This document shows, one piece after another, positions 10,490 through 22,700 of a stretch of DNA of 64,000 nucleotides. Positions within the stretch are counted from its first letter, which is position 1, and every line of letters begins with the position of its first letter. A program made the position numbers and the translations under genes. Location of the stretch: contig JAWQUS010000002.1 in the NCBI GenBank assembly GCA_036365455.1, forward strand, positions 4,092,001 through 4,156,000, given 5' to 3'. The notes under the pieces were generated by a model. It saw nothing but the letters and a program-made list of their open reading frames with translations, had not been told where the DNA came from and did no database searches. This DNA is from Macrosoma leucophasiata (Eukaryota > Arthropoda > Insecta > Lepidoptera > Hedylidae).

Positions 10490-11255
10490 CTGTTTCTAGC
10501 TTTTAGGGGTTGAGTTTTGAAAAAAATCCATGGTGAGCCTTAGGTCTCCAACTACATAACTTACAACAGTTGTTTCCAATATGGTCCAGGTGGACCACCT
10601 GGAGTCCATGGCAGACTCGATCGGGGCCTACGTAGACGTGAATAAAAATTAGAAATATGCAAAAAATAGTTTGTGAACCTCTGATTTACATTCTAAACTT
10701 CAGAGATAGACAGACAGACAGATAAACAGAGATAAAGTTCCGCATTAATTATGATAATATAGAAGTATGGTTAATGCAGAGAAAGTTCTATGACCAGTTA
10801 CAGTCCAAACTGTAATTTCTACTTATCTATCTTGAAATTCAAATTATCCTTGTAAGTTTGTGTAATGCTGAATCTTAAATCTAAGGAAACAATTGTACTA
10901 TTTTTAGACCTAAAGGATACAAGAATCAACTATTTGACACTGATAGTAAACCGAGTACAGGCTGTATCGTAAAAGTTAACAATAGCAATAAAAATGCATA
11001 AGTTATACGTAACTCGACTCGTTTAGCCATGTCCGTTCTTGAATCATTGCTTTTCTATTGCCTATTAGACTTAGGTTAGTGCTTCGCTGTGAATAATTTT
11101 TAACGAACACAAAAGTGTATACAATAGCATGATTTTAAAAATAGATAAAAAGCGATCAAGTGCAAATCGAGATTCACCTATGATATAATATATATACCGT
11201 ATCTACATGATCTTTTATTTAACACATTAAATTTTACTTTTTTTTATTTTCTTAT
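10490..11255. other. Unique sequence
   Basis: Nothing recognised apart from short microsatellite runs (GACAGACAGACA near 10710). Confidence 0.4.
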
Positions 11256-11405
11256 TATGTATGTATGTATTTTCACGCCAGGTCCCTGACGGGGTAGGCA
11301 GAGAGTGTAGAGCGCCAGATATCCCGGTTCTGACAAACCTCTCGTGCCTCGTCTACTTTCATCATTCTCTTCATACATGCACGCCGATTCCTAAGACTTT
11401 TGATC
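11256..11405 (-). mobile_element. LINE 3' end fragment (family L2)
   Basis: The fragment begins with a TATGTATGTATGTAT tail and TTTCACGCCAGGTCCCTGACGGGG. It is the same 3' end as at 11619, 18096 and 24515 and is strongly 5'-truncated. Confidence 0.75.
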
Positions 11406-11416
11406 TTATATTTGAT

Positions 11417-11551
11417 TGAATATAAAAATAACCGCTTTTTACTAAATACTTAAGTATGTATACTTTTATACTAGCTGCGCCCACGACTTCGTCCGGGTAG
11501 ATACTGAACAATCATAAATTCACACGCGGACGAAGTCGCGGGCACAGCTAG
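11417..11551 (+). mobile_element. Helitron-like element (family Ha), internally deleted
   Basis: It keeps the 5' ATAAAAATAACCGCTTTTTACTAAA wording and the 3' end CGCGGACGAAGTCGCGGGCACAGCTAG followed by T, but lacks about 170 bases in between. The opposing CTAGCTGCGCCCACGACTTCGTCC at 11471 makes the 3' half a large palindrome. Confidence 0.7.
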
Positions 11552-11618
11552 TCTTCAATAAAGACTGTTAGGCGTTAAACTGTATGATATCCGCTGCTAT
11601 TACTACTTTCATATATTC

Positions 11619-12257
11619 CGGTCCCTAACGGGGTAGGCAGAGAATGAAGAGCGCCAGATATCCCGGTCCTGATATACCTCTCGTGCCTCGTCTACTTTCA
11701 TCATTCTCTTCATACATGCACGCCGATTCCTAAGACTTTTGATCCCACCATCAGACAGAACTCGACCTATTTGGTCATGGTAGGTCAGTCTTGGTCTTCC
11801 TGGGCCTCTGCAACCATCCACATTCGCATTGTATATCTGTTTAGTCATTCGCTCATTCGACATTCTTTCTATATGCCCGAACCATCAGAGCATGCCTTTT
11901 TTCATTTTTACACAGATACTATCATTCACACAAAGCCTCTTTCTTACTTCTTCATTACGAACGCGATCGGTGAGTGATACACCGCAGATCTTGCGCAATG
12001 ATCTCATCTCGACCGCGTTCAACTTACTTTCATGCTCTTTCCTGCATACCCAGCTCGCGCTTCCATATAAAAGCGTTGGAGTAAGTACAGCATTATGTAC
12101 GGCTAGTCGCGCCCGCTGGCTGAGATGTTTAGATTCTAGCAGCTTACCCAACGCTCCATTCACGCGATTCCCAGCAAGCACTCTTCTTTCTATGTCAGTG
12201 GTGGACCTACCATCCGTTATTTTCTTATTTATCCGTAAAAGAGGGACCACCTTTATA
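11619..12257 (-). mobile_element. LINE C-terminal and 3' fragment (family L2)
   Basis: The minus-strand translation gives typical non-LTR polymerase C-terminal wording: LTPTLLYGSASWVCRKEHESKLNAVEMRSLRKICGV, DRVRNEEVRKRL, then ERMTKQIYNANVDGCRGPGRPRLTYHDQIGRVL. The frame is split near 11870-11885, so it is inactive. No RT catalytic motif remains. The RNEE and GRPR wording resembles the RTE LINE at 1872-2970 in layout but not in sequence detail. Confidence 0.8.
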
Positions 12258-12459
12258 TTAAATTAATTTATTTATATTACACGTGCATTTTTGGGACACT
12301 GACATATGTGGGTAAACCGAATTGCAACTCAAACAGGCCTCTACTTTTGGAGCAAATGGCTACACAGATAGACAGACACATGGCAATCTATGAAGGTTCC
12401 GTTTTTTGCCATTTAACTACGAAATCCTAAAAATGAAACAAGTTCTACGCTTTAAAAGA

Positions 12460-12900
12460 TTATTACACGACACGGTATTCAGGGTCCGGCATGAAGGGTT
12501 TGCGTAACCTCACGCCGGGTTCCCGCTTATTACACTATCCGGTCGACAGAGCCCTAACTCAGCCACAGTACAAATATGAACAGTATAGAAACTACGTACA
12601 AAACGTTGAAACGGCGCAATCACACAAACATGCGCATCAACGAGGCTCCTAAGCGGTTCTCGCGGCCCTGCAGCTCCGAGTCACTCGCTACTTGAGCGTC
12701 GATGCGCATGTTTGTGTGAGTGTGCCGTTTTGAACGTTTTGTACGTGGTTGCCATAATGTTCATATTTGTAATGTGTGTAGTTAGGACGTAAGGCTGATC
12801 GGGCCGCTCCGGTCGCCCTAATTAGGGTCCTAACTCCCTAAATGTTATTACACTGCCCTGACCTTTGCTATCGTACCCTGAACACCGTGCCGTGTAATAA
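12460..12900. mobile_element. Palindromic foldback MITE (family M2)
   Basis: Terminal inverted repeats lie at 12460-12485 and 12875-12900 (24 of 26 positions match, starting TTATTACACG). A second, inner pair of arms (about 12573-12640 and 12695-12765) includes CACACAAACATGCGCATC and its inverse. The centre is GC-rich. There is no coding capacity. The superfamily is uncertain. Confidence 0.7.
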
Positions 12901-13343
12901 GGCCATTACTTTGAAATGATCGCTACTCTGTGTAATTATCACAAATATGTTAATTAGGAAATCAGTTTCGTAATAATATTATGTCAAATTTATTCACTTG
13001 TAACATTCATCACAATTTGGTTAAAACCTGTTTAGATATCAATTGCACTAAAAAAATTGGTTTGTTGTGGAATTTATAATCATGTTATGTATTTTTTTTA
13101 TCGTCATAACATAGAAAAAAATTGATATACATTCAAGAATTTCATACTTAGACCTTGTTTTTGACTGCCTATAAAAACGTTTTATTAGTATTCGATATTA
13201 AAATATGACATTGATATGTGTTGGTATAAAAAAGTGTCAAAAAGTAAGCGATGAAATCGAGTCAAAGTAATCTTTATTCAAATAAGCCTTTTCAATCATT
13301 TCACATATACTAAATTACCTACTCGTATATAATTGATAATTAA

Positions 13344-13551
13344 CTAGCGGCCCGCACTAGCTTCGCGCGCTATGTTACGTACCCTCTTCTATTCTTCTTA
13401 GTGTGATGTTACATAGCCGAAAGCCTTTCTCGATAATGGGCTATCTAACACTGAAAGAATTTTTCAAATCGGACCCGTAGTTGTTTAGATTAGCGCGTTC
13501 AAACAAACAAACAAACAAACAAACTCTTCGGCTTTATAATATTAGTATAGA
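13344..13551 (-). mobile_element. Helitron-like element (family Hf)
   Basis: On the minus strand it starts TCTATACTAATATTATAAAG, has a TTTGTTTGTTTG microsatellite and a CTAACACTGAAAGAATTTTTC region, and ends at CTAG. It is flanked by A and T exactly. The 5' end is, from memory, the best known lepidopteran Helitron terminus. It is 208 bp and nonautonomous. Confidence 0.75.
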
Positions 13552-13593
13552 TATAAAAAATAACTAATTCAGTCGAATAGTTTTTTTTAAAAA

Positions 13594-13700
13594 ACTGACT
13601 CGGTAGCCTAGTGGTACCAGGCCACTACTACTACGCTGAGGTCCTGGGTTCTATTCCCGGATAGGGAGTTATTAGAGATAATGGTGTAAAGTCTATCTCT
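13594..13700 (+). mobile_element. S2 SINE, head only
   Basis: The tRNA-like head ACTGACTCGGTAGCCTAGTGG and box B-like GGTTCTATTCCCGG are present, but the body breaks off after TCTATCTCTGG. Confidence 0.65.
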
Positions 13701-14161
13701 GGTGGTCCTTTATCTCATGTTACTTTAGGACTATGTCATATAAAACAATAAAAATAGACATTGTCAAATATCCTATTGTATTAAACCCATATACACTGCA
13801 GGGATTGTCAATGTCCGTATTCCGTTGCTGCAGAAAAGATTCCCGCCAAATGCAACCCATTACAAATTAGACTGAGTTCTTGAAAGGGACTTAACATGTC
13901 CCCATGTCCCCGCAAAAGCCTGACAAAGGACCGGAGTTTCAATACCCCATGAGCTGAATAACAGTTAACAATAATGGGTCAATAGCAGGTACCTGCCCCC
14001 GTAGTTAACGTGGTCATTCGAGTATATATATAGGTCCCGGATTCGTTTCTCGGATCAAAAGTGGACGATTGAGATTTTGTCATTAAAGAAGGATGATTCT
14101 GATCTGATTCTAATAACTTAATACGTATTGTTTTGCATAAATTTTTCAAGTTCTGTAAACC

Positions 14162-14352
14162 TTTTTTTATGTAGGGAAGGTGGCAAACAAGCATGCAGTT
14201 CACATTAATGTTAAGTGCTGACTGCAGCCATAGACGTCTACATGCAAATATAGACGTCAACATAAAAACCAGAGGTCAAAATGCAGATGCGTTGCCACCC
14301 CTGAGGCCTAGGTTGTTATGTCTCTGTGATGGTTATTACGGGGCCATACATT
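14162..14352 (-). mobile_element. S1 element, variant subfamily, partial
   Basis: It begins with poly-T and GTGGCAAACAAGCATGCAG and ends within TTATTACGGGGCCATAC. A local duplication of TAGACGTC occurs at 14231-14261. Confidence 0.7.
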
Positions 14353-14509
14353 TAAACTTGTTGGAGAGGACAGTATAGTACTAGTATTTTATTAATTCAT
14401 AAAAATGCTGTCTTAATCAACAGGATATCTAACTTATTATATGTGACTAAAAATTAACTCGTGTAATTTTTTGTATACAGGTATGAATAACTGCATATTA
14501 TATAAATCT

Positions 14510-14711
14510 TTAATAATTGTTTTTATATTATTTCGCATTAACACATGCTTGTGAAATATATTTTATTTAAAGAAAAAATTGACTTCAGGCGAGACTCGAA
14601 CTCGCGGCCTACTGGGAATCTAGTCCAGCCGCTCTTCCAATTGAGCTACTGAAGTACTGCCCGATTTGTCAAATCTTTCCTTCACGAACTATGCTAGTTA
14701 GGCTATGTTAG
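14510..14711 (-). mobile_element. S3 SINE copy 1 of an inverted pair
   Basis: The tRNA-like core is at 14582-14654. Its 3' tail occupies 14510-14575. The head is truncated after ATGCTAGTTAGGC (14701). Confidence 0.7.
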
Positions 14712-15040
14712 TTTCTTTAAATAAAATATATTTCACAAGCATGTGTTAATGCGAAATAATATAAAAACAATTATTAAGGGTAAAAGCGACTTCTTTACGA
14801 TATTCAATAAACTGCAAAGTCTATTATATCGGTTGCCTAACTAGCATAGTTCGGCAATAGATGGCGCTACTGCCACCATAAAGCAATGCAATAAATGTGA
14901 AGGAAAGAATTGACAAATCGGGCAGGACTTCAGTAGCTCAATTGGAAGAGCGGCTGGACTAGATTTTCAGTAGGCCGCGAGTTCGAGTCTCGCCTGAAAT
15001 CAAATATTTCTTTCCATTTTTCTTTAAATAAAATTATATA
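14712..15040 (+). mobile_element. S3 SINE copy 2 of an inverted pair
   Basis: The tRNA-like core is at 14927-14999 and the head with GATGGCGCTACTGCCACC lies at 14830-14926. A tail-like segment (14712-14777) precedes the head and is the exact inverse of the tail of copy 1. Confidence 0.7.
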
Positions 15041-15185
15041 AATCTACCTAGTCCTTTAGCTACTATACTCATGACATTCAAACAAAATAAATATCAGAAC
15101 AATCTTCTGATGATAACAAAATATTAAAACAATTTTATTATTTCTAATGATTAACTTTTTTTTAATGAAGCTACATAACATAAAA

Positions 15186-15369
15186 TCCCGACTAATATTA
15201 TAAATGCGAAAGTTTTTCTGTCTGTCTGTCTGTTACCTTTTCACGTCCAAACGACTGAACCGATTTTAATGAAAAATTGGTATAGAGATAGAGCTGACTT
15301 TGTGAAAGAACATAGGCTGCTTAATTATTTATAAAACGACATCCACGCGGAGCCGCGGGCAACAGCTAG
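15186..15369 (+). mobile_element. Helitron-like element (family Hb), intact ends
   Basis: It starts TCCCGACTAATATTATAAATG after an A, carries the GTCTGTCTGTCTGT run and CACGTCCAAACGACTGAACCG, and ends GGGCAACAGCTAG before a T. It is 184 bp. Confidence 0.75.
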
Positions 15370-15753
15370 TTCCTTATATTTTACAATTCCATAGGCATAA
15401 AGCAGCATAATATTTATAACATCGACACCTTTTCACAGAAAGTCATCGACGCGTTAATCCTGTACTAATTTAAAAAGTCATCAATCATTCCACTATTTAT
15501 GAACTCACATCCAAGTTTTTACCTGACTAGCAAAAAAAAGGTGACAATAATCCTACAAATAAAGTATCGCGATATATGAAACTAAATTATCAATTTGTTC
15601 TTGGAAGTTCTCACAAATATTTGACAAAAGTTTTCGACTCAATTATGTTCGGAGTATTTATGTCTTTATCGAATAAAATTTTGCCTTTGAAGACGCCGAA
15701 TCCCAGTCTGCTGTATCAATTCCTAAATAACGCGTATTCGTGTATTGCTGAAT

Positions 15754-15935
15754 ACGTAACTTCACGCCTGTAATCCCCGAAGGGGTAGGCAGAGGTATGT
15801 GCATGCATTCAAGCATACAGTACCAAACTTCGAGGTACTGGGAAATTGCCAGAAAATGGAAAAATCCCAATAGAACCAGAGATAATGGACTTTACACCAT
15901 TATCTCTGATAACCCCTTACCCGGGAATCGAACCC
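15754..15935 (-). mobile_element. S2 SINE lacking its tRNA head, with a deletion
   Basis: The 3' end ACGTAACTTCACGCCTGTAATCC is present, the middle body is deleted around 15823, and the copy breaks at CGAACCC in box B exactly where a perfect palindrome begins (15936). Confidence 0.7.
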
Positions 15936-15977
15936 TGAATTAAATAAGTGCTGTAGATACAGCACTTATTTAATTCA
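15936..15977. repeat. Perfect palindrome, 20-bp arms, 2-bp spacer
   Basis: Arms 15936-15955 and 15958-15977 are exact inverses (TGAATTAAATAAGTGCTGTA) around GA. It abuts the truncated head of the S2 SINE. Confidence 0.95.
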
Positions 15978-18095
15978 TAGTTTCATGAATTAAACAAAAG
16001 TTTTATTTGAGCGTACTCTTAATCTTTTTTAAACAACTGCAATAAATTTTAACGTGGCTCATTGGTCACCAACTCGCCATGTCACATAAAATTCATGCAT
16101 TCCCAATGCGATGATGTGATCCGATAACGTTAGGATCTTGACAACTCATTCCTACTGAGTTCATAAAAGTGTGAACAGTTTGAGATATATTATTACGTAG
16201 GCCACAAAATTTTTCGACGACCCAACTTCCCTAACTTCTAAGAAATAATAGATGTTTATCGAATTATTCGCTTTGAGCCCCAACCGCTAACGAAGTTCGG
16301 TTTTGGTACCTGTTATTTTTTGTCCTGTCCGTCAGGTCTGTCATGATGTGTGAGAGAGATAGTCGATAATAGATGGCTACCGATGGCTAGGCATTCGGTT
16401 TCCCTGCTGACACGCATTAATTTATGACTCAATGCAACAAACGCAACCTTGTATACGATGACATCGTTTCATCTCTTGTACAGAATGCCGAGCTTTTGTA
16501 TACTTAATCCTGTGGTTTCTTTAATTACATCAGTGACGCTGATCTCTGAATTTAATAAATGATGAATATGGATTTAGGTTAAGATACTGTCACATCAACG
16601 TTAAGTTAAAAATGTTACGTTTGTTATCAGAAGGCAATTTGATCACGATAAAGCTTATCGTTTTAATCCTCACCGTTGTCAAGCAACGACCCCATCGCAT
16701 ATGTCGCACGAGTTCACGCTCTTTTGTAAACCGTATCGAAATTAAGATAATGGGTAATGTCCATCCAAATTCCTACTTTATTATTAGCCTCTTTCCAACA
16801 GCTGTTGTTTTTTTTTTTTGACTGGGCATTGACCGACCGTTATAGATTGGTGCGGTCCCATAAAAGTGAACAAGTAATGAGCTTCGAAATTGATAATGAC
16901 TATATAAATTTGATAGCCAACGTTGCTTTTGATCCCTCAATTTGAAATTATTCTTCCTTATTGATCACACTCAGAATGAATAATGATTTTGTCTACAGCT
17001 CTAATTTTTCATTTTTCGTCTCCATCTAAAGTTAAGAAACGATTCTTTTCCGCTCATGCAGGTATTTAAATTTTGCGCTGTCGAAACATTACCATTGACA
17101 GATATCATAACAGGCGTTCATTATTATACGTTTGTTTTCTTTCTTCGTCGTTTTCCCCTAGAAACGATTCCAAGTGTTGTACCACATCGGATTTCATTTG
17201 TTTAATTGGACAGTCAAATATTTGGTCCGATTCTGTCCATGTCGTTAGTTCTGTTCCCGTTCTGTCAATATGTCCACTAATAAAGGACAACATGACGGGT
17301 TGTTGTCCAGTATTATCAAATTTCAATCTTCGTTCTCGAAATTAGAGCACAGTTTGCCTTTTGCTTTATGGTGGAGCCAAATTGTTGGGTGAAATCGGAC
17401 TGCGATTGGCATGTTCTACTCTGTCTCAGTTGTAGCTTCATAATACTGCTAATTACTATCGTCAAAGCCATTAAGTGTCATTAGTTTAGTATTATTTGAA
17501 ATCGTAGGTAATTCGTAAAGGGAAAGGCTTTGTTGTGACGTCATTGAAGTGACTTAACATATTAATGAAATTGCCTGTAACGTAATACTGTTTTGAGGCC
17601 TGGCATGAATCTATTTATAGTTCATTGGTTCGAGCTTCAAAATTAGATTTAACTGAACGTTTGTCATGAATTTACATTCAAATTATATTTTTTTGTTAAT
17701 TTAACGTTAAGTCTACTACATGAAATATTTCTGGCAGGCTTTTGAAAACTCTTCTAAAGTTATATTGATATGGGCACGTAGTGAGAACCATTTAAGATTT
17801 TATGCGCTTGAAAATATAAAAGCTCAATATCCGTCGAGCATTTACTTCAGCGAACATACTTAATCGCTTGTCATATTTCAACGGTCGGAAAATTTTAAGT
17901 ATTCACTTTTACACGATATAAAATTTAGTTGGCCGTCATGTTTTACGATGGTGATACTACTACGCAAAATTTTAGCTTAGCGCAAAGTTACTGGTACTGA
18001 AAATGAAAGGAGTTAGTGTAAAAAAAAATTGATTAATTTAATTTTCAATTTTTTATGTATATAAGTATACCATAAGCACGTTCTAATCATTTATG
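15978..18095. other. Unique sequence
   Basis: No repeat family recurs here. Short frames occur on both strands at 17073-17345, but none has exon-like boundaries. It is part of the least repetitive block of the window (about 16-24.4 kb). Confidence 0.45.
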
Positions 18096-18153
18096 GTATG
18101 TATGTATGTATCTTCACGCCAGGTCCCTAACGGGGTAGGCAGAGAGTGTAGAG
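18096..18153 (-). mobile_element. LINE 3' tip (family L2)
   Basis: A GTATGTATGTATGTATCTTCACGCCAGG end followed by CCCTAACGGGGTAGGCAGAGAGTGTAGAG is the same 3' end as at 24515. Only about 50 bases were inserted. Confidence 0.75.
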
Positions 18154-21100
18154 GTATGTACATTACATAAATATATAATTATAGGTATGTTTCTTATTAA
18201 AAAGTAGAAGACTAAATCAGAGTGTGTTTTACAGGCGAAAGAACTAAATTACTTCATTATTCTAAGAGATTTCTTCACCTGATTTAATACAACATGTCCA
18301 TAACTACATACTTTAAAAGACAATTGAGTAATTTACCTACTTCTGTAGGATGTAGATGTCTAGTACATGCGGGATTCACTTACCAGCAATATTAATTGAA
18401 TGTTTATTTCTACTTACGTCACACACAAAAATATATTTCGAAGCCATGACAAATTTAAATTAAGATGCTAACATGCTAAGTTAGTTAGTCTCTTTAGATA
18501 ACTTTATGATATCATTTCGAAATTTAGAGAAACAGTACAATAAATCGTATTTAAATGAACAAGTATCTCCACGTTAAATATCTGATCTTGCATCGTCTTC
18601 CTGCCTACGCCCATAATTCAGCAAGAGTTATTGGTATAAATTAAACAAACATATCAAGGGAGACATTTACAACGAATGTTGAATTCGCCGCGAAAATTAA
18701 ATTTAGAAATAGTCACCTACCAGAGCTTAGTTAATTAGACGTTTCTAACGTTGAACAAGTAATTTTTGAAGAACACGTATTTAGTTCAATTTGTTATGTT
18801 TCATGAAATGTAAAAGTAATTCATTATAAGACGATTGATGTCAAGGGAAAACGTATTGTAATACTCCTTAATATTGTACTTCCATGTTTGGCTATTAATG
18901 CTGTTAAATTGATGGCGCTATGAGTGGGTGTTAAATCTTTGTCTGATTCTCTTGCGCTTGGATGAACTTGGGTGAGATAAAAAGCGTGATTTTATGATAC
19001 GTGTATCACTAAAAACGTTGTTCCTCTTGGGTGGTCAACGAATTTTGGTCTAATAAATAGTTGGTTTACACCAGCCGGTTTTTGTTTTGTTTATTTTCGT
19101 ACTATACCAACGTAAACTCATTATGCCTATCGTCAGATTTAGAAATACGTGTTATCGATACAAAGGATGCTCATCCGTTGAACACTTTGTCTTACCACAG
19201 AGATAATATTATTCTTTGCGTTATCTTCAATTGTTTTTTCCACATCCTGAAGAAAGTTTTAATTGGACTTAACATGACAAGATAAAAAGTGTTAAAAATG
19301 CCTCAAACATCTAAAACCATTTCTAAGGCATTTTGTGTCTTTTATTTTACTTTGATAGATAGGCCACAATCTTTATGAAATAAAAACGTTGCACAATTCG
19401 TTTTGACTTCAAGTCATATATTTTTGAACACAAATTATTTAGTGGTATCAATTTGTTGATATATTCTACACAGATTAAAAGTTGACATAAGATTTTGGTT
19501 TTTAGCTGTTACTATCTATCAATGTTGTATACAACTTCGACAATAATATATTATCACATGATCAAAGACAATTGTGTTTTATGAAAAAAATCTATTCAAT
19601 TTGAGTTTTGTATTCACTTGTTGAATGATTCGGTGTTGGAGAAATCGATGAGTGATGTATTGTATACCTGTATAATTATGTTAAGCAACTGTTTCAGTTA
19701 TTGAGGTTGACGCAAGATAATTCAATAAAAAATTTAAACATGTGCAAGTAGAAATGATGCTTGCCACAATTTGATTTCTATGAAAGAAACGTATTTTTGC
19801 AAGTAAAGAAACATGGACAAATAAAAATATTTGTCTACCAGACATAACATAACAACCAACACTCGTAAAAAAGACACGCTCGAGACAAGCCATCAAAGAT
19901 GCTATGAGTAATACAGCAAAACAACCTTATGTATTTTTATATTCAGCATAAAACCGCGGGGAATAAAGCTTCAAAAACTCTCAAGATTGGAGAACAAAAA
20001 CGAGAAGACAGCGAAACAATTAAGTCCCCAAAAAAGTTGCGAACTCCTCAACTAAATACGACGAAAATCACTTAGGGCCTCGAGATGGGCTACTTTTTGT
20101 TCAAGAGTGTCATACATTTTGATGCGACTGTTTGTGCAGACACAAAAACTGTTTTGTACGGTGTTTTTGCAGTTACTCTTTTTGCGTCTTCGAATCGAGT
20201 TGAATAATTACTTCATTATTTGTCTCGATTTGTTCGACGAACAATTATTTTATCGATGTTTTGTTAACTGTAATTATAATGAGGGTTCAATCAGGAAGGC
20301 GAACAGTTTAAAGTTTTTGTGGTGTATTGTTTGTTCTGTGTTTAATTTGTTTTTTCTTGTCGCTTAATAAAACAGATGTATTTCTACGTATTTTTTTACA
20401 TGTACCTGTCATACTTTTGTATGCGAAAGATGTTTTGGGAAAAGTAAATCAGAAGATTTTTTTTGATAAAATTATTAAACTCAATTTGATTTACTTCAGT
20501 CATCAAGCTACCAACGAAACACAAATTTAAATTAGTTACCCGCACCCTTGTGCAACACTCAATTGAAAAGTTAGAAAAATAATAAATATCTTCAAAGAAG
20601 GCAGCCTCCCAAGAAACAACTTATAACAACATAATCAAAAGTAATCCACAACAAAAACATTCTTAATTCAAAAATTGCAAGCAGATTTTGAAAAAAGTAA
20701 TAATTGGATACCATCCAAATTAGTTAGGGGATCTTAAGGTATAACTTTTCATAATCCGAACGATATATATTGCACGACGAAAATGAACTGTCAACCTTGT
20801 CCAAATCCAATTACAGTTGGACTAACAAAGCAAGATTTAAATTAACTTGCACACCCTTCGAGAGTTATCCGTAAAGTTGATGTAGATTGTGTTAGAATTA
20901 GATGTTTGGAGGATGGAAAATTACATGCTGTCTAAATTAACAATTCAATAACTGAAGACGCGTTTGAGGAATCGAGAAGGCATGTTAATCAAAAAAATAT
21001 ATTTTTCGTTTAATGGATATAAAAAGAAACATGGTTAAACGGGAGCACGTGGAAAGATTCAAAATTTAGAAATTTCCCTACTTCTTTTATTACTTCATAT

Positions 21101-22105
21101 ATATCATCACACACAAAATGTAAACAGGATTGAATGTAGGCATAATTTTTATAAAGATAAGATATAACAAGCATGAAGCTATGTGCGATAAATATTTATG
21201 TGTTTTATTTCTATTGCTTTTCATATATCAAATTCAGCATCATTCATGCTGCAGAAGCAGTTTTGTCTTCGAATCCGTTTGTATTATAATGTGAATGGAA
21301 ATCTGAAAGAAGTTTTTTGCAAAGAACTATAAACAAAGGTATTTGTAAAAGTCGACCGCTCAAACAATGACCTTTTATAGTTTATTTTTGATCTTTTTTA
21401 TTTTATACGGCTCTGCCTTTAATAAGAAACAGAAGCCTGATGTTTAATGTTTTCCTTCATTTAAAGCTGTATTATTTATCAATTTTTAAATAATATGATC
21501 TAAATTTTATGTTTGTTTATATGTAGGAACAGAACAATTTTATAGAAATTATATTATTTGACAAAGGTAGAGCTTAAATCTGATGGTCGTAAAAATAAAT
21601 AAAAAAAGTAATCAAATACAAGTAGATAATATAAATGTATCAGTGCCCCCAAAAACTTTAAAACTGGCGTCGAAAGAATTAATAGATTATACACTACATA
21701 ATAATCTTCATTTAAATTCACCCCTAGACTGCTAGAAAATAAAAATAACATTCCCCTTTACACCACTTAAACGTAAATAAAACGTGAAACATAATTACGG
21801 CAGCCATTCCTGTAAACACTTCATAAAAGGGAACATAAAAACAACTTGCACGCAATAAACTCGATTCTGATTTTTTTCTACACGTGAGTTCGGTTGTGAT
21901 GATGTTGGAATGAGTTTTTGTAATTTTGTTTGCTCACCATAACACTCGTCATAATAAACGTAATATAGTATTTCGTAGGTTTTATTTTTACTGTTTGTAA
22001 AATTTATAGTTGGAGATAAGAAAGGAGGTACTAAATAAGACATACTAAGATGTGGTGTGGTTCCTTATTATATAACTACCATTTTGGGTCGCTATTATTA
22101 GTAAG
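18154..22105. other. Unique AT-rich sequence
   Basis: Nearly 4 kb holds none of the repeat families found elsewhere in the window. No convincing exon is visible. It may be intronic sequence or regulatory sequence under constraint, which cannot be judged from one genome. Confidence 0.45.
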
Positions 22106-22700
22106 TAAGTAAGTATTTATTTGCATAAAATGTAGGTAACAATTGTTGGAATTGATTATACTGGTAACCTAGTACATTTTGTCACAATGCGACGTGCAAA
22201 TATTATTAAAATAATATCTAATAAACAATGTCAATCTTAATAAATGAAATTACTTACAATAAAATTAAGGCAATTCATCAATTATTTAGTTAATTATAAA
22301 ATATGAATAATAAATTAACCAAATAGTGACATAATAATTGATATTCTAATTGTACGGTCAAATATAAAATAATCAAAAATACGGATACAAAATGTCAGAA
22401 AAATGTGAAGCATTACATACAGTCGAAATTTTTTTTTCAAGTCAATACATTCTGATACAGTATAGAAGCACTTTTCGATTAACCATAATTTCACTCTTCT
22501 AACAAATATTCTAAAAGGTAAAGCTTTCATGTCGCTTGGAATAGCGTTATAGATCACACCACACATTACATAACTACTTTTTAAATACATAGCAGTCCGA
22601 GGCACTTTGGATAAAACTATTCCGTCCGGATCTCTTGTATTTCTAGGAAACATTTCTTTGGCTTTTTTGAATAAATTAGGATGTAGTTTCACAAATTTAC
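22106..22700 (-). mobile_element. Non-LTR retrotransposon C-terminal fragment (family L3)
   Basis: The minus-strand frame reads SKVPRTAMYLKSSYVMCGVIYNAIPSD, then RIFVRRVKLWLIEKCFYTVSE. This fits the C-terminal end of CR1/jockey-type LINE polymerases (arginine-threonine-alanine then Y/W-N-x-[IL]-P then an R-x-K-x-W-L helix). The 3' end near 22106 has a TAAGTAAGTAAG tail. No catalytic domain remains. A host gene is possible but less likely. Confidence 0.6.

Noticed and set aside
11829..12266. 145-codon plus-strand frame
   Set aside because: Antisense shadow of the L2 LINE fragment at 11619-12257.
17073..17345. 90-codon plus and 73-codon minus frames in unique DNA
   Set aside because: Mutually overlapping, no motif, no exon boundaries; not enough support for a gene.
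22315..22692. Host gene of 125 codons on the minus strand
   Set aside because: The peptide fits a LINE polymerase C-terminus, has no introns or start context and ends next to a simple-repeat tail; kept as a LINE fragment.
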